NCBI GenBank assembly: GCA_040387375.1
Contig: JAZKDW010000008.1
Location: 62,001-126,000 of the forward strand
DNA length: 64,000 bases
Direction: 5' to 3'
Source of the DNA: JAZKDW01 sp040387375
Lineage (GTDB): Bacteria; Pseudomonadota; Gammaproteobacteria; Burkholderiales; Burkholderiaceae_D
Both the position numbers and the translations under genes were made by a program. This document shows positions 1-7,953 of this stretch, in pieces. Every line of letters begins with the position of its first letter. The first letter of the stretch is position 1. The notes under the pieces are model-generated. The model had not been told where the DNA came from. It searched no databases and saw only the letters and a list, made by a program, of their open reading frames with translations.

Positions 1-1
1 G

Positions 2-649
2 ACCGACTTGCACGTAGGGTCGGGCGAGCTGGTCGCGGTGCTGGGCCCGAATGGCGCGGGCAAGTCCACCTTGCTGCGCCGGATCATGGGTCTGGTGCAG
101 GGCGAAGGGAGCGTCACCTTCGCCGGCGCGCCCCTGCCGGCATCGGATCCCCGCGGCTGCACCATGCGCGGGGTCATCCTGGTGCCGGAAGGCCGCGGCA
201 TATTCGGGCCGATGACGGTGCTGGAGAATCTCGACCTGGGCGCTTATCTCGCCGGCGACAAGGCGGAGATCAAGGCGCGCCTGGAGCGCGTCTTTGATCT
301 CTTCCCGCGCCTCAAGGACAGGCAAAAACAATTGGGCGGGTCGCTGTCCGGTGGTGAGCAGCAGATGCTGGCCATCGGCCGAGGTTTGATGGCGGCGCCA
401 AAAATGCTGTTGCTGGACGAGCCGTCACTGGGTCTGGCGCCACGCCTGGCGGAAGAAATCCTGGCCACGCTGGGCACCCTGAACCAGTCCGGCCTGAGCG
501 TGCTGCTGGTCGAGCAGAAAGCGCCGCTGGCGCTGAAGCTGGCCAAGCGCGCCTATCTGCTGTCGGTCGGTCGTGTGGTTGCCGAAGTGACGCCCGACCA
601 GATCCGTTCACCGCACGATCTTGCGAGGTACTATCTTGCGACAGCTTGA
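2..649 (+). CDS. livF: Branched-chain amino acid ABC transporter ATP-binding protein LivF, 5' end outside window
   Basis: ATPase subunit of a liv-type (HAAT family) ABC importer, acting on the cytoplasmic face of the membrane. Visible motifs are Walker A (GPNGAGKS), signature (LSGGEQQ), Walker B (LLLDEPSLGLAP) and the switch-region LLVEQ typical of LivF. The reading frame is open to the left edge, and the roughly 20-25 residues that normally precede the Walker A strand are missing, so the true start lies before base 1. A TTG at base 8 is merely the first start-like codon in the window. The gene is followed with almost no gap by the permease, giving the order F-M-G-H. Substrate cannot be read from the ATPase; liv-type systems also carry amides, urea and aromatic acids. 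Confidence 0.93.
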   Translation, partial: TDLHVGSGELVAVLGPNGAGKSTLLRRIMGLVQGEGSVTFAGAPLPASDPRGCTMRGVILVPEGRGIFGPMTVLENLDLGAYLAGDKAEIKARLERVFDLFPRLKDRQKQLGGSLSGGEQQMLAIGRGLMAAPKMLLLDEPSLGLAPRLAEEILATLGTLNQSGLSVLLVEQKAPLALKLAKRAYLLSVGRVVAEVTPDQIRSPHDLARYYLATA

Positions 650-659
650 TTCGAATCAA

Positions 660-1583
660 ATGAAACGGTACGGGGTGGCAGTGCTGGCCGTAGCCTTGTA
701 TGCCTACGCATACATCTCCGGCGGCTACCTGATTACCGTATTGAGTTTTGCGGCGATCTACGCCATTTTTGCCACCGGCCTGAATTTTTTCATGGGTTAC
801 GCCGGCCAGGTGTCGTTCGGCCAGAATGCGTTTGCCGCGCTCAGCGGCTATACATCGGCGGTGCTGACCGCGACCTACCAGTGGGAGCCGATCGCCGCGC
901 TGCCGCTCGGCATCTGCGGTGCGGTTGTGGTCGCCTTCCTGGTCGGTTATCCGGCCTTGCGGCTGCGCGGACATTACCTAGCCATGGCGACGCTGGCGCT
1001 CGGCCTGATCGTGTACGAGATCGCGGTTGAATGGCAATCGGTCACCCAGGGTTACATGGGCATTTCCGGCATCCCGCCATTGGGCATCGGCCGCTGGGAA
1101 CTGGTCGAGCCGCGCCACCAGCTGATCTTCCTGAGCGTGATTCTCGCCATCGCCTTGCTGGCGGCATACCGGATGAAGGAATCGCGCTTCGGCATGGCGC
1201 TGGCCGCCATCGCCGGCAGCGAAGACGCAGCCAGGGCGCTCGGGATCAACGTCTCGCATTACAAGCTGGCGGCGTTCGTGATTGCCGCCGTCTACGCCGC
1301 GATCGCCGGCTCGCTGATGGTGCATTTTGTCGGCTTCGTCAGTCCGGAAGTGTTCGGCCTGCACATGGTGATCGCCGGCTTCATGATGCTCTACGTCGGC
1401 GGCATCGGTTCGATCTTCGGTCCGCTGTTCGGCGCCCTGATCGTCAGCCTTCTGCCCGAGACGTTCCGCGGCTTCAAGGATTACCAGGACCTGGCATATG
1501 GCGCCGCGCTGATCCTCATTCTGATTTATGCACCGAAGGGCGTGGCTTCATTGTTCCGCCTGCGTCCAAAGGGTGGCAAGTGA
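660..1583 (+). CDS. livM: Branched-chain amino acid ABC transporter permease LivM
   Basis: Integral membrane permease of the LivM family. About 307 residues with roughly nine hydrophobic segments and the family-typical stretches GYAGQVSFGQNAFAALSGY near the N-terminus and MVIAGFMMLYVGGIGSIFGP near the C-terminus. I chose the ATG at 660 because it directly precedes the first hydrophobic helix; an upstream TTG at 621 would add a polar leader inside livF. The stop overlaps the GTG start of the next gene (GTGA), which indicates translational coupling. It pairs with LivH as the transmembrane heterodimer. Confidence 0.92.
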   Translation: MKRYGVAVLAVALYAYAYISGGYLITVLSFAAIYAIFATGLNFFMGYAGQVSFGQNAFAALSGYTSAVLTATYQWEPIAALPLGICGAVVVAFLVGYPALRLRGHYLAMATLALGLIVYEIAVEWQSVTQGYMGISGIPPLGIGRWELVEPRHQLIFLSVILAIALLAAYRMKESRFGMALAAIAGSEDAARALGINVSHYKLAAFVIAAVYAAIAGSLMVHFVGFVSPEVFGLHMVIAGFMMLYVGGIGSIFGPLFGALIVSLLPETFRGFKDYQDLAYGAALILILIYAPKGVASLFRLRPKGGK

Positions 1584-2347
1584 AAATACTGGAACTCATC
1601 GGCGTGACAAAAAAATTCGGCGGCCTCACCGCGGTCGATAACGTCAGCTTCTCCATCGAGGCCGGCGAAATCAGCGCGATCATCGGACCCAACGGCGCGG
1701 GCAAGACGACGCTGTTCAATGTGATCTCCGGATTCCAGCCGCCGACCGAGGGCAGTGTCGTTTTCAACGGCGATGCGATCACCGGTTTGCCGGTCGCCGT
1801 GGTGGCTGCCAAAGGCCTGGTCCGGACCTTTCAGCTGGTACAGCTGTTCCCGGAGCTGACAGCCTTGGGCAATGTCCGGGTCGGGTCACATCTGCAAAGC
1901 TCGGGCGGCGTCTGGTCGGCGCTGATGCGCGGGCGCCGCTCGCGCGAAGAGGCGCTGGCCGTCGATGCCAATGCGCGCGAACTGCTGGCCTTCGTTGGCC
2001 TCGGCGACCGCGCGGAATTCGGCGCCACCGAGCTGACCTATGGCCAGCAGCGGCTACTTGAAGTGGCGCGCGCGCTGGCGACCAAACCCAGGCTTCTGCT
2101 ACTCGATGAGCCGGCTGCCGGCCTGAACCGGGAAGAGACCGGCCACCTGGCAAAAATCATCGGCGAAATCGTCAAGCGCGGCATCAGCGTGCTCATCATT
2201 GAACACGACATGAGCCTGGTCATGGATATCGCAAGCAAGGTCATCGTGATCGATTTCGGCAAGAAAATCGCGGAAGGAACGCCGCTCGACGTGCAGAAGG
2301 ATCCACAGGTTCTCGATGCCTATCTGGGAGGAGTCGAATATGCCTGA
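1580..2347 (+). CDS. livG: Branched-chain amino acid ABC transporter ATP-binding protein LivG
   Basis: Second ATPase of the liv-type importer, about 255 residues. It shows Walker A (GPNGAGKT), the LivG-type signature LTYGQQRLLEVARAL, Walker B (LLLLDEPAAGLN) and the IEHDMSLVM switch segment; LivG differs from LivF in the YGQQR signature. The GTG at 1580 is chosen because it overlaps the livM stop and gives the standard N-terminus (VKILELIGVTKKFGG). The same frame is open upstream inside livM, but that part is not LivG-like. The 3' end overlaps livH by 8 bases. Confidence 0.93.
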   Translation: MKILELIGVTKKFGGLTAVDNVSFSIEAGEISAIIGPNGAGKTTLFNVISGFQPPTEGSVVFNGDAITGLPVAVVAAKGLVRTFQLVQLFPELTALGNVRVGSHLQSSGGVWSALMRGRRSREEALAVDANARELLAFVGLGDRAEFGATELTYGQQRLLEVARALATKPRLLLLDEPAAGLNREETGHLAKIIGEIVKRGISVLIIEHDMSLVMDIASKVIVIDFGKKIAEGTPLDVQKDPQVLDAYLGGVEYA

Positions 2348-3215
2348 TCTCTCTTTCATCGCCCAGACCATTGTTTCCGGCATCGGCATAGGATGTGTGT
2401 TCGGGCTGATCGGCATCGGCTACTGCGTCATCTACAACGCCAGCGGCATCGTCAATTTCGCGCAGGGTGCTTTCGTGATGTTGGGTGGCATGATCACCCA
2501 TGCATTGCTGACGCGTGCGGGACTGTCGCTGTTCACCTCGGCCATCATTGCCACCGCCCTGGTGGCGTGCCTGGGCGTGCTGGTCGAACGTTTTGTGGTG
2601 CGGCCGCTATGGCATCGCAACGCCACGCCGTTCGTGATGATCCTCGCCACGCTCGCGGTGCAGATCGTGGTCGAGCGGGCGACCTTGCTGACCGCGGGCG
2701 ACCAGCCGAAGACCTTGCCCAACTTCATAGACTTGCCGCCGCTGATGATAGGGAAAGTCGCGATCAGTTATCAGCTGATTTCGATTGCCTTCACCTCGCT
2801 ATTGCTGGTCGCATTGCTGGCGCTGTTTTTTGCGCGCACCCGGGTTGGACGCGCGATGCGCGCGTGTTCGATCAACCGCGAGGCGGCGGCGCTGCAGGGG
2901 ATTCCGGTATCGAGAATGCTGGCCTATGCATTTGCGCTGTCGGCGGGACTGGGCGCGATTGCTGGCGTACTGATCACGCCGACGCAATTCACGGCGTTTA
3001 ATGTCGGCGTCTCCTTTGCGATCAGCGGTTTCATCGCGGCGATCGTCGGCGGCTTCGGCAATCCGGGTGGCGCCTTCATTGGCGGAATACTGCTCGGGCT
3101 GGCGCAGGCGATTGCGATCGTCACGCTCGGTTCCGGCTTCAAGAACATCGCGGCATTGTCGATCCTGCTGGTGTTCATTACGATCCGGCCAATGGGCCTG
3201 TTTGGCAAAAAGTGA
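2340..3215 (+). CDS. livH: Branched-chain amino acid ABC transporter permease LivH
   Basis: LivH-type permease of about 291 residues with eight or so hydrophobic helices and the characteristic segments YNASGIVNFAQGAFVMLGG and AAIVGGFGNPGGAFIGGILLG. The ATG at 2340 has a strong ribosome binding site (GGGAGGAG) lying inside the end of livG. It completes the membrane heterodimer with LivM. No periplasmic binding protein gene follows; the next gene is a cupin, so the receptor must lie upstream of the window or elsewhere. Confidence 0.92.
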   Translation: MPDLSFIAQTIVSGIGIGCVFGLIGIGYCVIYNASGIVNFAQGAFVMLGGMITHALLTRAGLSLFTSAIIATALVACLGVLVERFVVRPLWHRNATPFVMILATLAVQIVVERATLLTAGDQPKTLPNFIDLPPLMIGKVAISYQLISIAFTSLLLVALLALFFARTRVGRAMRACSINREAAALQGIPVSRMLAYAFALSAGLGAIAGVLITPTQFTAFNVGVSFAISGFIAAIVGGFGNPGGAFIGGILLGLAQAIAIVTLGSGFKNIAALSILLVFITIRPMGLFGKK

Positions 3216-3240
3216 AATAACATTAACGATGGAGACGAAT

Positions 3241-3576
3241 ATGAATGTGCATCAGGTTGACTGGAATGCGATTCCCTGGACGCCGGTACGCGAGGGCGTG
3301 GATCGCAAATCGTTTGCGGGTGAGGGCGCAACACTGGCGCTGCATCGCCTCGCCCCCGGTCATGAGCCAAAGCCGCATGAACATCCGAACGAGCAGATCG
3401 TCTATATCCTGGCCGGACAGATCCGGTTTCATATCGGCGAAGAAGCCATCCTGCTCGGCGCTGGCGGATTACTGGTTGTGCCGCCGAATACGATGCACTG
3501 GGGTGAAGTTGTCGGCGATGAGGAAGTATTGAATCTCGATATCTTCACGCCTAAACGGCCGGAATACGGCGGCTAG
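3241..3576 (+). CDS. Small cupin-domain protein
   Basis: Single-domain cupin of 111 residues. It carries cupin motif 1 around HEHPNEQ...LAG and motif 2 around VVPPNTMHWGE, giving likely metal ligands of two His and one Glu in motif 1 and one His in motif 2. The ATG at 3241 is preferred over one at 3229 because GGAG lies 6 bases before it. It follows livH by 25 bases in the same direction and is probably in the liv operon, as small cupins often accompany catabolic transport operons. The enzymatic role is unknown. Its TAG stop and the stop of the convergent DMT gene share the palindrome CTAG (3573-3576). Confidence 0.82.
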   Translation: MNVHQVDWNAIPWTPVREGVDRKSFAGEGATLALHRLAPGHEPKPHEHPNEQIVYILAGQIRFHIGEEAILLGAGGLLVVPPNTMHWGEVVGDEEVLNLDIFTPKRPEYGG

Positions 3577-4478
3577 GCGTTCCGTTTCTGGTCGGTTCGG
3601 CGCCGCCCTTCCAGCGCCGACAGCGCCGACGCAGTCAGTATCAGCACACCTCCCGCGATCATCGGTATTGTCGGCGCGGTGCCGTTGACAAGCACGGTGG
3701 AACCAGCGGCGAACACCACTTCAACCAGCATGACGACAGCGGTGATATTGGCCGGCAGCTGTGCCGCACCGAACTGCAATGCAAGGTTTGCAATCAGTAT
3801 GGCCAGTCCCAGTCCCGCCAGCAACAAGGCTGCATTGCCGACGAACGCCGATGGCATGGCGATGCTGCCGGCTGCGCTCATTGCGCTCGCCACCAGCGCC
3901 GGAATCAGCAGGCCGCCGATAAACATTGCCAGCGCCCGGCCCTCCTGCGGTAGATGGGCGGCACGTCGAATCAGCACATTATTCAGCGCGAAGGCCACGC
4001 CGCCAAGCAAGCCGAGCCAATCGGCGAGATTCGAAGGCAGGGGAAGTCCGCCGCCGTCGGGCCGCAGCACAAGTGCGGCGCCGGCCAGGGCCAACACGAT
4101 GCGCAAGACGGCAAATCCGGAAATCGGTTCCTTGAGCAGCAGGCGTGCCAGCAGCACCGCCCACACCGGCATCAGATAGAACAGCAGGATGACGCGCACC
4201 ACGTCGCCGATTGCCACGCCCCAGTTGAAGGCGCCATTGGTGACGCCGGCAGCAAACGCAATCAGCCACAGAACCGGCGACTCGCGCAGACGGGAAATCG
4301 CTTTCGGATTGAACAGCACAAATGCCGTGGTGGCGAGAGCGAAAATGGCTGTGGTCGACCACAGCGGATGCCAGCCCAGCAGCTGCAGTTCTTTCAGGGG
4401 CCACCAGGTAAGGCCCCAGATGAAGGCATTGCATACGAGGGCAGCGACTGCTGGAACGAAGGATTGTTTGTTTTTCAT
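3573..4478 (-). CDS. DMT superfamily (EamA-like) transporter
   Basis: Predicted inner-membrane transporter of about 301 residues, with ten hydrophobic helices in two EamA-type halves; such proteins export metabolites or amino acids. The N-terminus (MKNKQSFVPAVAALVCNAF) enters helix 1 directly, and the second half contains the typical LPANITAVVMLVEVVFAAGS segment. The frame stays open far upstream to 5162, but that part is opposite the fasciclin gene and not protein-like, so the start is placed at 4478. Convergent with the cupin gene. Substrate unknown. Confidence 0.85.
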   Translation of the reverse strand: MKNKQSFVPAVAALVCNAFIWGLTWWPLKELQLLGWHPLWSTTAIFALATTAFVLFNPKAISRLRESPVLWLIAFAAGVTNGAFNWGVAIGDVVRVILLFYLMPVWAVLLARLLLKEPISGFAVLRIVLALAGAALVLRPDGGGLPLPSNLADWLGLLGGVAFALNNVLIRRAAHLPQEGRALAMFIGGLLIPALVASAMSAAGSIAMPSAFVGNAALLLAGLGLAILIANLALQFGAAQLPANITAVVMLVEVVFAAGSTVLVNGTAPTIPMIAGGVLILTASALSALEGRRRTDQKRNA

Positions 4479-4778
4479 GTTGTCCGATAAAACGCTCGCG
4501 CGCTGCGGGGAAGCTGCCGATCTGCTGGAGTCAATTCTGATGTGCGTTAAAAAAGCGTAAGCCGCGACCGGCGTTGACATCATGCATGCAGGACCGCAGG
4601 CAGCTGCGTGCCGATTTTGCGCATTCTTTGCGGGGGAGATTGTAGCGCATCGTGCGGCTGTTTTCCCGGACGTCCGTGCGCATGTAAAAACGATTTTTAA
4701 AATCGTTGAATCCGGCCTTCGGAAGTTCCCGTATATGTTCAGGTAATCCTCGCCTGTCCAACTTTTAAAGGAACTGCC
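4479..4778. other. Intergenic region between DMT gene and fasciclin gene
   Basis: 300 bases between divergently read genes, expected to hold both promoters. The only structured element seen is the perfect inverted repeat at 4689-4707. A ribosome binding site (AAAGGAA) precedes the fasciclin start. No convincing additional gene. Confidence 0.6.
4689..4707. promoter_or_regulatory. Perfect 9-bp inverted repeat upstream of fasciclin gene
   Basis: AACGATTTT, one T, then AAAATCGTT: a perfect dyad about 70 bases before the fasciclin start, placed where an operator could act. It is not followed by a T-tract on the plus strand, which argues against a terminator. The binding protein is unknown. Confidence 0.4.
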
Positions 4779-5339
4779 ATGCGCAAACTTAGTTACGCTC
4801 TTCTCATCACCGCTTCCATCGCCTCCGCAAACCTGGCCTATGCCGCAAGTACGGCTGACGTCATGGTGGGCGGACAAAGCATGATGCCTTCCAAAGACAT
4901 CATCGACAATGCAGTCAATTCCGCCGATCACACCACTCTGGTGGCCGCTGTCAAAGCCGCTGGCCTGGTCGAGACACTCAAAGGCAAAGGTCCATTCACC
5001 GTCTTTGCGCCAACCAACGCCGCATTCGGCAAGCTGCCGGCCGGCACCGTCGATACGCTGGTAAAGCCGGAAAGCAAAGCGGCCCTGACCAAGATCCTGA
5101 CATATCACGTCGTTCCAGGCCGTCTCGACTACAAGGCGCTGGAAAGCGCCATCAAGAAGCAAAAAGGTAAAGCGGAACTGGCGACCGCCAGCGGCGGCAA
5201 ATTGTATTTCGCCATGAACGGCAAGCGCAACATCAACGTCATGGATGAAAGCGGCAATACCGCCAGCATCAGCACGTATGATGTGTACCAGTCGAATGGC
5301 GTGATCAACGTTGTCGACACTGTGCTCATGCCTAAATAA
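4779..5339 (+). CDS. Secreted fasciclin (FAS1) domain protein
   Basis: 186-residue protein with a Sec signal peptide (MRKLSYALLITASIASANLAYAA) and one FAS1 domain covering about residues 38-186. FAS1 hallmarks are the H1-like GPFTVFAPTNAAFGKLP and the H2-like LTKILTYHVVPGRL, ending with NGVINVVDTVLMP. FAS1 proteins are periplasmic or extracellular and mediate adhesion or protein contacts. A good ribosome binding site (AAAGGAA) sits 6 bases before the ATG. It is monocistronic, with its own terminator directly downstream. Confidence 0.92.
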   Translation: MRKLSYALLITASIASANLAYAASTADVMVGGQSMMPSKDIIDNAVNSADHTTLVAAVKAAGLVETLKGKGPFTVFAPTNAAFGKLPAGTVDTLVKPESKAALTKILTYHVVPGRLDYKALESAIKKQKGKAELATASGGKLYFAMNGKRNINVMDESGNTASISTYDVYQSNGVINVVDTVLMPK

Positions 5340-5360
5340 ACAATCGCCTGTTGGTGATGG

Positions 5361-5386
5361 CCAGCCGATTGCGGCTGGTTTTTTTT
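5361..5386 (+). terminator. Rho-independent terminator of fasciclin gene
   Basis: Perfect 7-bp stem CCAGCCG / CGGCTGG with loop ATTG, followed by eight T residues, 22 bases after the fasciclin stop. Confidence 0.93.
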
Positions 5387-5400
5387 CGTCCTGATTAATG

Positions 5401-5433
5401 GGAGGCAGCCGGGAGGCAGCCGGGAGGCAGCCG
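5401..5433. repeat. Three tandem copies of an 11-bp unit
   Basis: GGAGGCAGCCG occurs three times head to tail without mismatch. No function is evident; a slippage-generated microsatellite is the simplest view. Confidence 0.85.
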
Positions 5434-5671
5434 CTCAGGTCTGCGCCCGATCCCTCCCTTCACTTCCGACGCCGGACTATCAGCTCATGCGGTCCGTTGT
5501 TCTGCGCCATGGACCGTCTGGATACAGTGTTCAAATTTCTCCACAAAGCATTGTTATTTAGTCACTTGTTAATTACATAATATATTATGGCAAGCACTTA
5601 AAACTCTCAGCTCTCTGTCCAGGTGGATACTTCCGGCCAGGACATGTCGGCGCCATCCACGGAGAAAAACC

Positions 5672-7789
5672 ATGTTGACCGATCAAAGTGCTCCCAGCCG
5701 TTTCAGTCAGGACGCCATTCGACAAATCTTTGACCTGTCGCCAGATCCATACTGGATCATTGACCCGGCGTCTTCCGCTTTCCTGCACGCCAATCGTGAA
5801 TCCGAATTGCAGCTCGGCTTCAGCCTCGACGAGATTCTTGAACTCAAGATAGGTGTGGTCGACGTCAATCTGGCCATTTCCTCACCCCAGAAGTGGCGCG
5901 AGATTACCTCTGGCATCATGCCCGGCGAAACCTTGCGTTACCTGGCGGATTTGCGCTGCAAGACCGGCGATCTGGTGACCGTCGAAATCACGATATCGCT
6001 TCTGGTGGTCGATGAACGCGAGGTGTTTTTTGCAATTACCCGCGACGTTTCCAAAATCGCCGCCATTGAAGCCCAGCTCGCTTCCCGCGAACGGCTGCTG
6101 CAGACGGTATTCCGGACCATGACCGAGGGCATCCTGGTAGTCGGCGCGGACAATCGCTGCCTGCTCTCCAATCAGCGCCTGGCGGATCTGCTGGGCTTCG
6201 ATTCCAGTATTCTTGATGGCGGGGAGCTCAGCACGACATTTGACGATCTGCAGCTGTCCCACGCCCCATTCCTGTCATCTGAAAAATTTCCGATGGCGAA
6301 TGCGCTGCAATCAGGGCAGCCCGTGACCGATCTGCTGCTCAAGGCCCGGTTTGCAAACGACCAGGTCAAGTGGCTGATCGCGAATGCCACACCGCTGTGC
6401 GATGACACGCTGAAAGGCTCCGTGCTGACGCTCACCGATGTGACCGAGATGAAGCGCAGCCAGGCGCGGGTCGACTACATGTCTGTCACCGACATGCTGA
6501 CCGACTTGCCGAACCGGAGCCAGCTGCTGACCCAGCTGGGTTTGACGATCAGGCAGTGTATGGAAGAAGGCAGCTGGGCAGCCCTGCTGGTGGTCAATAT
6601 CGATCGCTTCAAGCTGGTCAACGAAACCCGCGGGCATAGCGTTGGCGACGATCTGTTATTGCGGTTTTCCGACCGCCTTCGCGCCCATGTGCCTGCGCAT
6701 GGACTTCTCGCACGCATCGGCGCCGATGAATTCGCTTTTATCCTCAAGGTCGAAGCGCCGTCATTCAAGGATGCCCGCCGCCAGGCTGACAAGTTTGCGG
6801 CCATGTTGCTCGAGTCGATACACCAGCCGTTTCTGTCCCGTTATGAAACCATCCAGATATGCGCCAGTATCGGCATGGCGCTGACAGACGGCGGCACTGC
6901 TGTTGCGGAGACCATGCTGCAGTATGGAAGCATTGCCCTGGTCCTTGCCAAGGAGTCCGGCGGTGATTGCTCCCGCGTGTTCGAGCCCGCCATGCTGGAG
7001 GCGCCCAAGTCCCGCTACTATGCCGAATCGGCGTTGCGGGACGGGCTGCGCGCGGATGAATTCGAGCTGTACTTCCAGCCCAAGGTCGACATGCGCAGCG
7101 GGAACCTGAAAGGTGTTGAAGCGCTGATCCGGTGGAACCGGCATGGTCAGGGAACCATTGGCCCCGATTTGTTCATCGGCGTCGCCGAGCGATCCAACCT
7201 GATCGTGCCGCTGGGCGACTGGATGATACGGGAAGCCTGCCGCGCCGTCAGCCACATGCGCACGCTGGGACTCGACAAGAAACTGGGCAAGGTGTCAATC
7301 AACGTCAGCCCGCGCCAGTTCCAGCAATCCGATTTTGTGGCGCGGCTCAAGGCCATCGTGGAAGAAGAAAATATCGAACCGGACAGTCTTTGCATTGAAT
7401 TGACTGAAACCGCGCTGGTCAATGACACCGACCATGTGGTCGCGTCGCTGGGACAGCTCAATCGCGATGGCTTCAGCATCTCGATTGATGATTTCGGCTC
7501 GGGTTATTCCTCGTTCGCCTATCTGCAGCGTTTTCCGGTCAAGGAGATCAAGATCGATCGTTCATTCATCAACGAAATTGATTGCAGCGAGCAGGGCAGG
7601 GTCATTGTCCGCGCGATGCTGGCCATGGGAAATGCGCTCGGCGTTACCGTGGTGGCGGAAGGGATTGAAAAGATCAGGCAGCAGGAACTGCTGCTGGAGT
7701 TCGGCTGCTTGATTGGACAGGGTTATTTATTTGCGAAGCCGATGGCGCTCGAGCCGCTGGTCAATTGGATGGGGCAGAGGCCGCACTGA
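5672..7789 (+). CDS. PAS-PAS-GGDEF-EAL cyclic-di-GMP signalling protein, probable phosphodiesterase
   Basis: 705-residue cytoplasmic protein without transmembrane segments. Two PAS sensor domains (about residues 15-125 and 135-265) precede GGDEF (about 270-430) and EAL (about 445-700). The GGDEF active-site loop reads G350-A-D-E-F354, so one catalytic-loop glycine is replaced and cyclase activity is doubtful. The EAL domain keeps E483-A-L, ELTETALVND, the IDDFGSGYSSFAYL loop, KIDRSFI and VVAEGIE, so it looks able to hydrolyse c-di-GMP, with the GGDEF half perhaps serving as a GTP-sensing regulator. The ATG at 5672 has GGAGAAAA upstream. It is a single gene; a link to the surface-protein locus about 9 kb away is possible but unproven. 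Confidence 0.92.
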   Translation: MLTDQSAPSRFSQDAIRQIFDLSPDPYWIIDPASSAFLHANRESELQLGFSLDEILELKIGVVDVNLAISSPQKWREITSGIMPGETLRYLADLRCKTGDLVTVEITISLLVVDEREVFFAITRDVSKIAAIEAQLASRERLLQTVFRTMTEGILVVGADNRCLLSNQRLADLLGFDSSILDGGELSTTFDDLQLSHAPFLSSEKFPMANALQSGQPVTDLLLKARFANDQVKWLIANATPLCDDTLKGSVLTLTDVTEMKRSQARVDYMSVTDMLTDLPNRSQLLTQLGLTIRQCMEEGSWAALLVVNIDRFKLVNETRGHSVGDDLLLRFSDRLRAHVPAHGLLARIGADEFAFILKVEAPSFKDARRQADKFAAMLLESIHQPFLSRYETIQICASIGMALTDGGTAVAETMLQYGSIALVLAKESGGDCSRVFEPAMLEAPKSRYYAESALRDGLRADEFELYFQPKVDMRSGNLKGVEALIRWNRHGQGTIGPDLFIGVAERSNLIVPLGDWMIREACRAVSHMRTLGLDKKLGKVSINVSPRQFQQSDFVARLKAIVEEENIEPDSLCIELTETALVNDTDHVVASLGQLNRDGFSISIDDFGSGYSSFAYLQRFPVKEIKIDRSFINEIDCSEQGRVIVRAMLAMGNALGVTVVAEGIEKIRQQELLLEFGCLIGQGYLFAKPMALEPLVNWMGQRPH

Positions 7790-7838
7790 TTTGCAAGTCT
7801 CCAGCTTGGCGCGTTGGCGGCCAAATTTTGCAGAAATG

Positions 7839-7877
7839 CGTAGGGTGTAATAAGCGCTGCGCTTATTACACCCTACG
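7839..7877. repeat. REP-like 18-bp hairpin between genes
   Basis: CGTAGGGTGTAATAAGCG, loop CTG, then the exact complement; a further partial copy (TACACCCTAC) follows at about 7881-7890. The GTAGGGTG...CACCCTAC outline matches extragenic palindromes common in proteobacteria. It lies 50 bases after the stop of the GGDEF-EAL gene and may also stabilise or end that transcript, though there is no T-tract. Confidence 0.75.
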
Positions 7878-7953
7878 AAATACACCCTACATTTCTCGCT
7901 AATGAAGAGCGGTCGGTAGCGGCCGGCGCGCTGCATCTGCCATAATTGCCGGC

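Larger units (their letters stand above)
5340..5671. other. Intergenic region with terminator and tandem repeats
   Basis: 332 bases without a supported gene. It holds the terminator of the fasciclin gene, three tandem 11-bp units (5401-5433), an AT-rich stretch around 5535-5590 that could contain the promoter of the next gene, and the ribosome binding site GGAGAAAA before 5672. Confidence 0.6.

Noticed and set aside
1031..1579. N-terminal extension of the LivG frame inside livM
   Set aside because: This stretch is out-of-frame livM sequence and not LivG-like; GTG 1580 gives the normal protein.
312..2501. Minus-strand frames opposite the liv operon
   Set aside because: Mirror images of ABC transporter codons; no family similarity.
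4479..5162. Upstream extension of the DMT transporter frame
   Set aside because: Lies opposite the fasciclin gene, with no hydrophobic family start; the ATG at 4478 gives the standard length.
5401..5433. Three tandem 11-bp units as a CRISPR array or iteron set
   Set aside because: Only three units with no spacers; too short and too few for CRISPR and no replication gene nearby.
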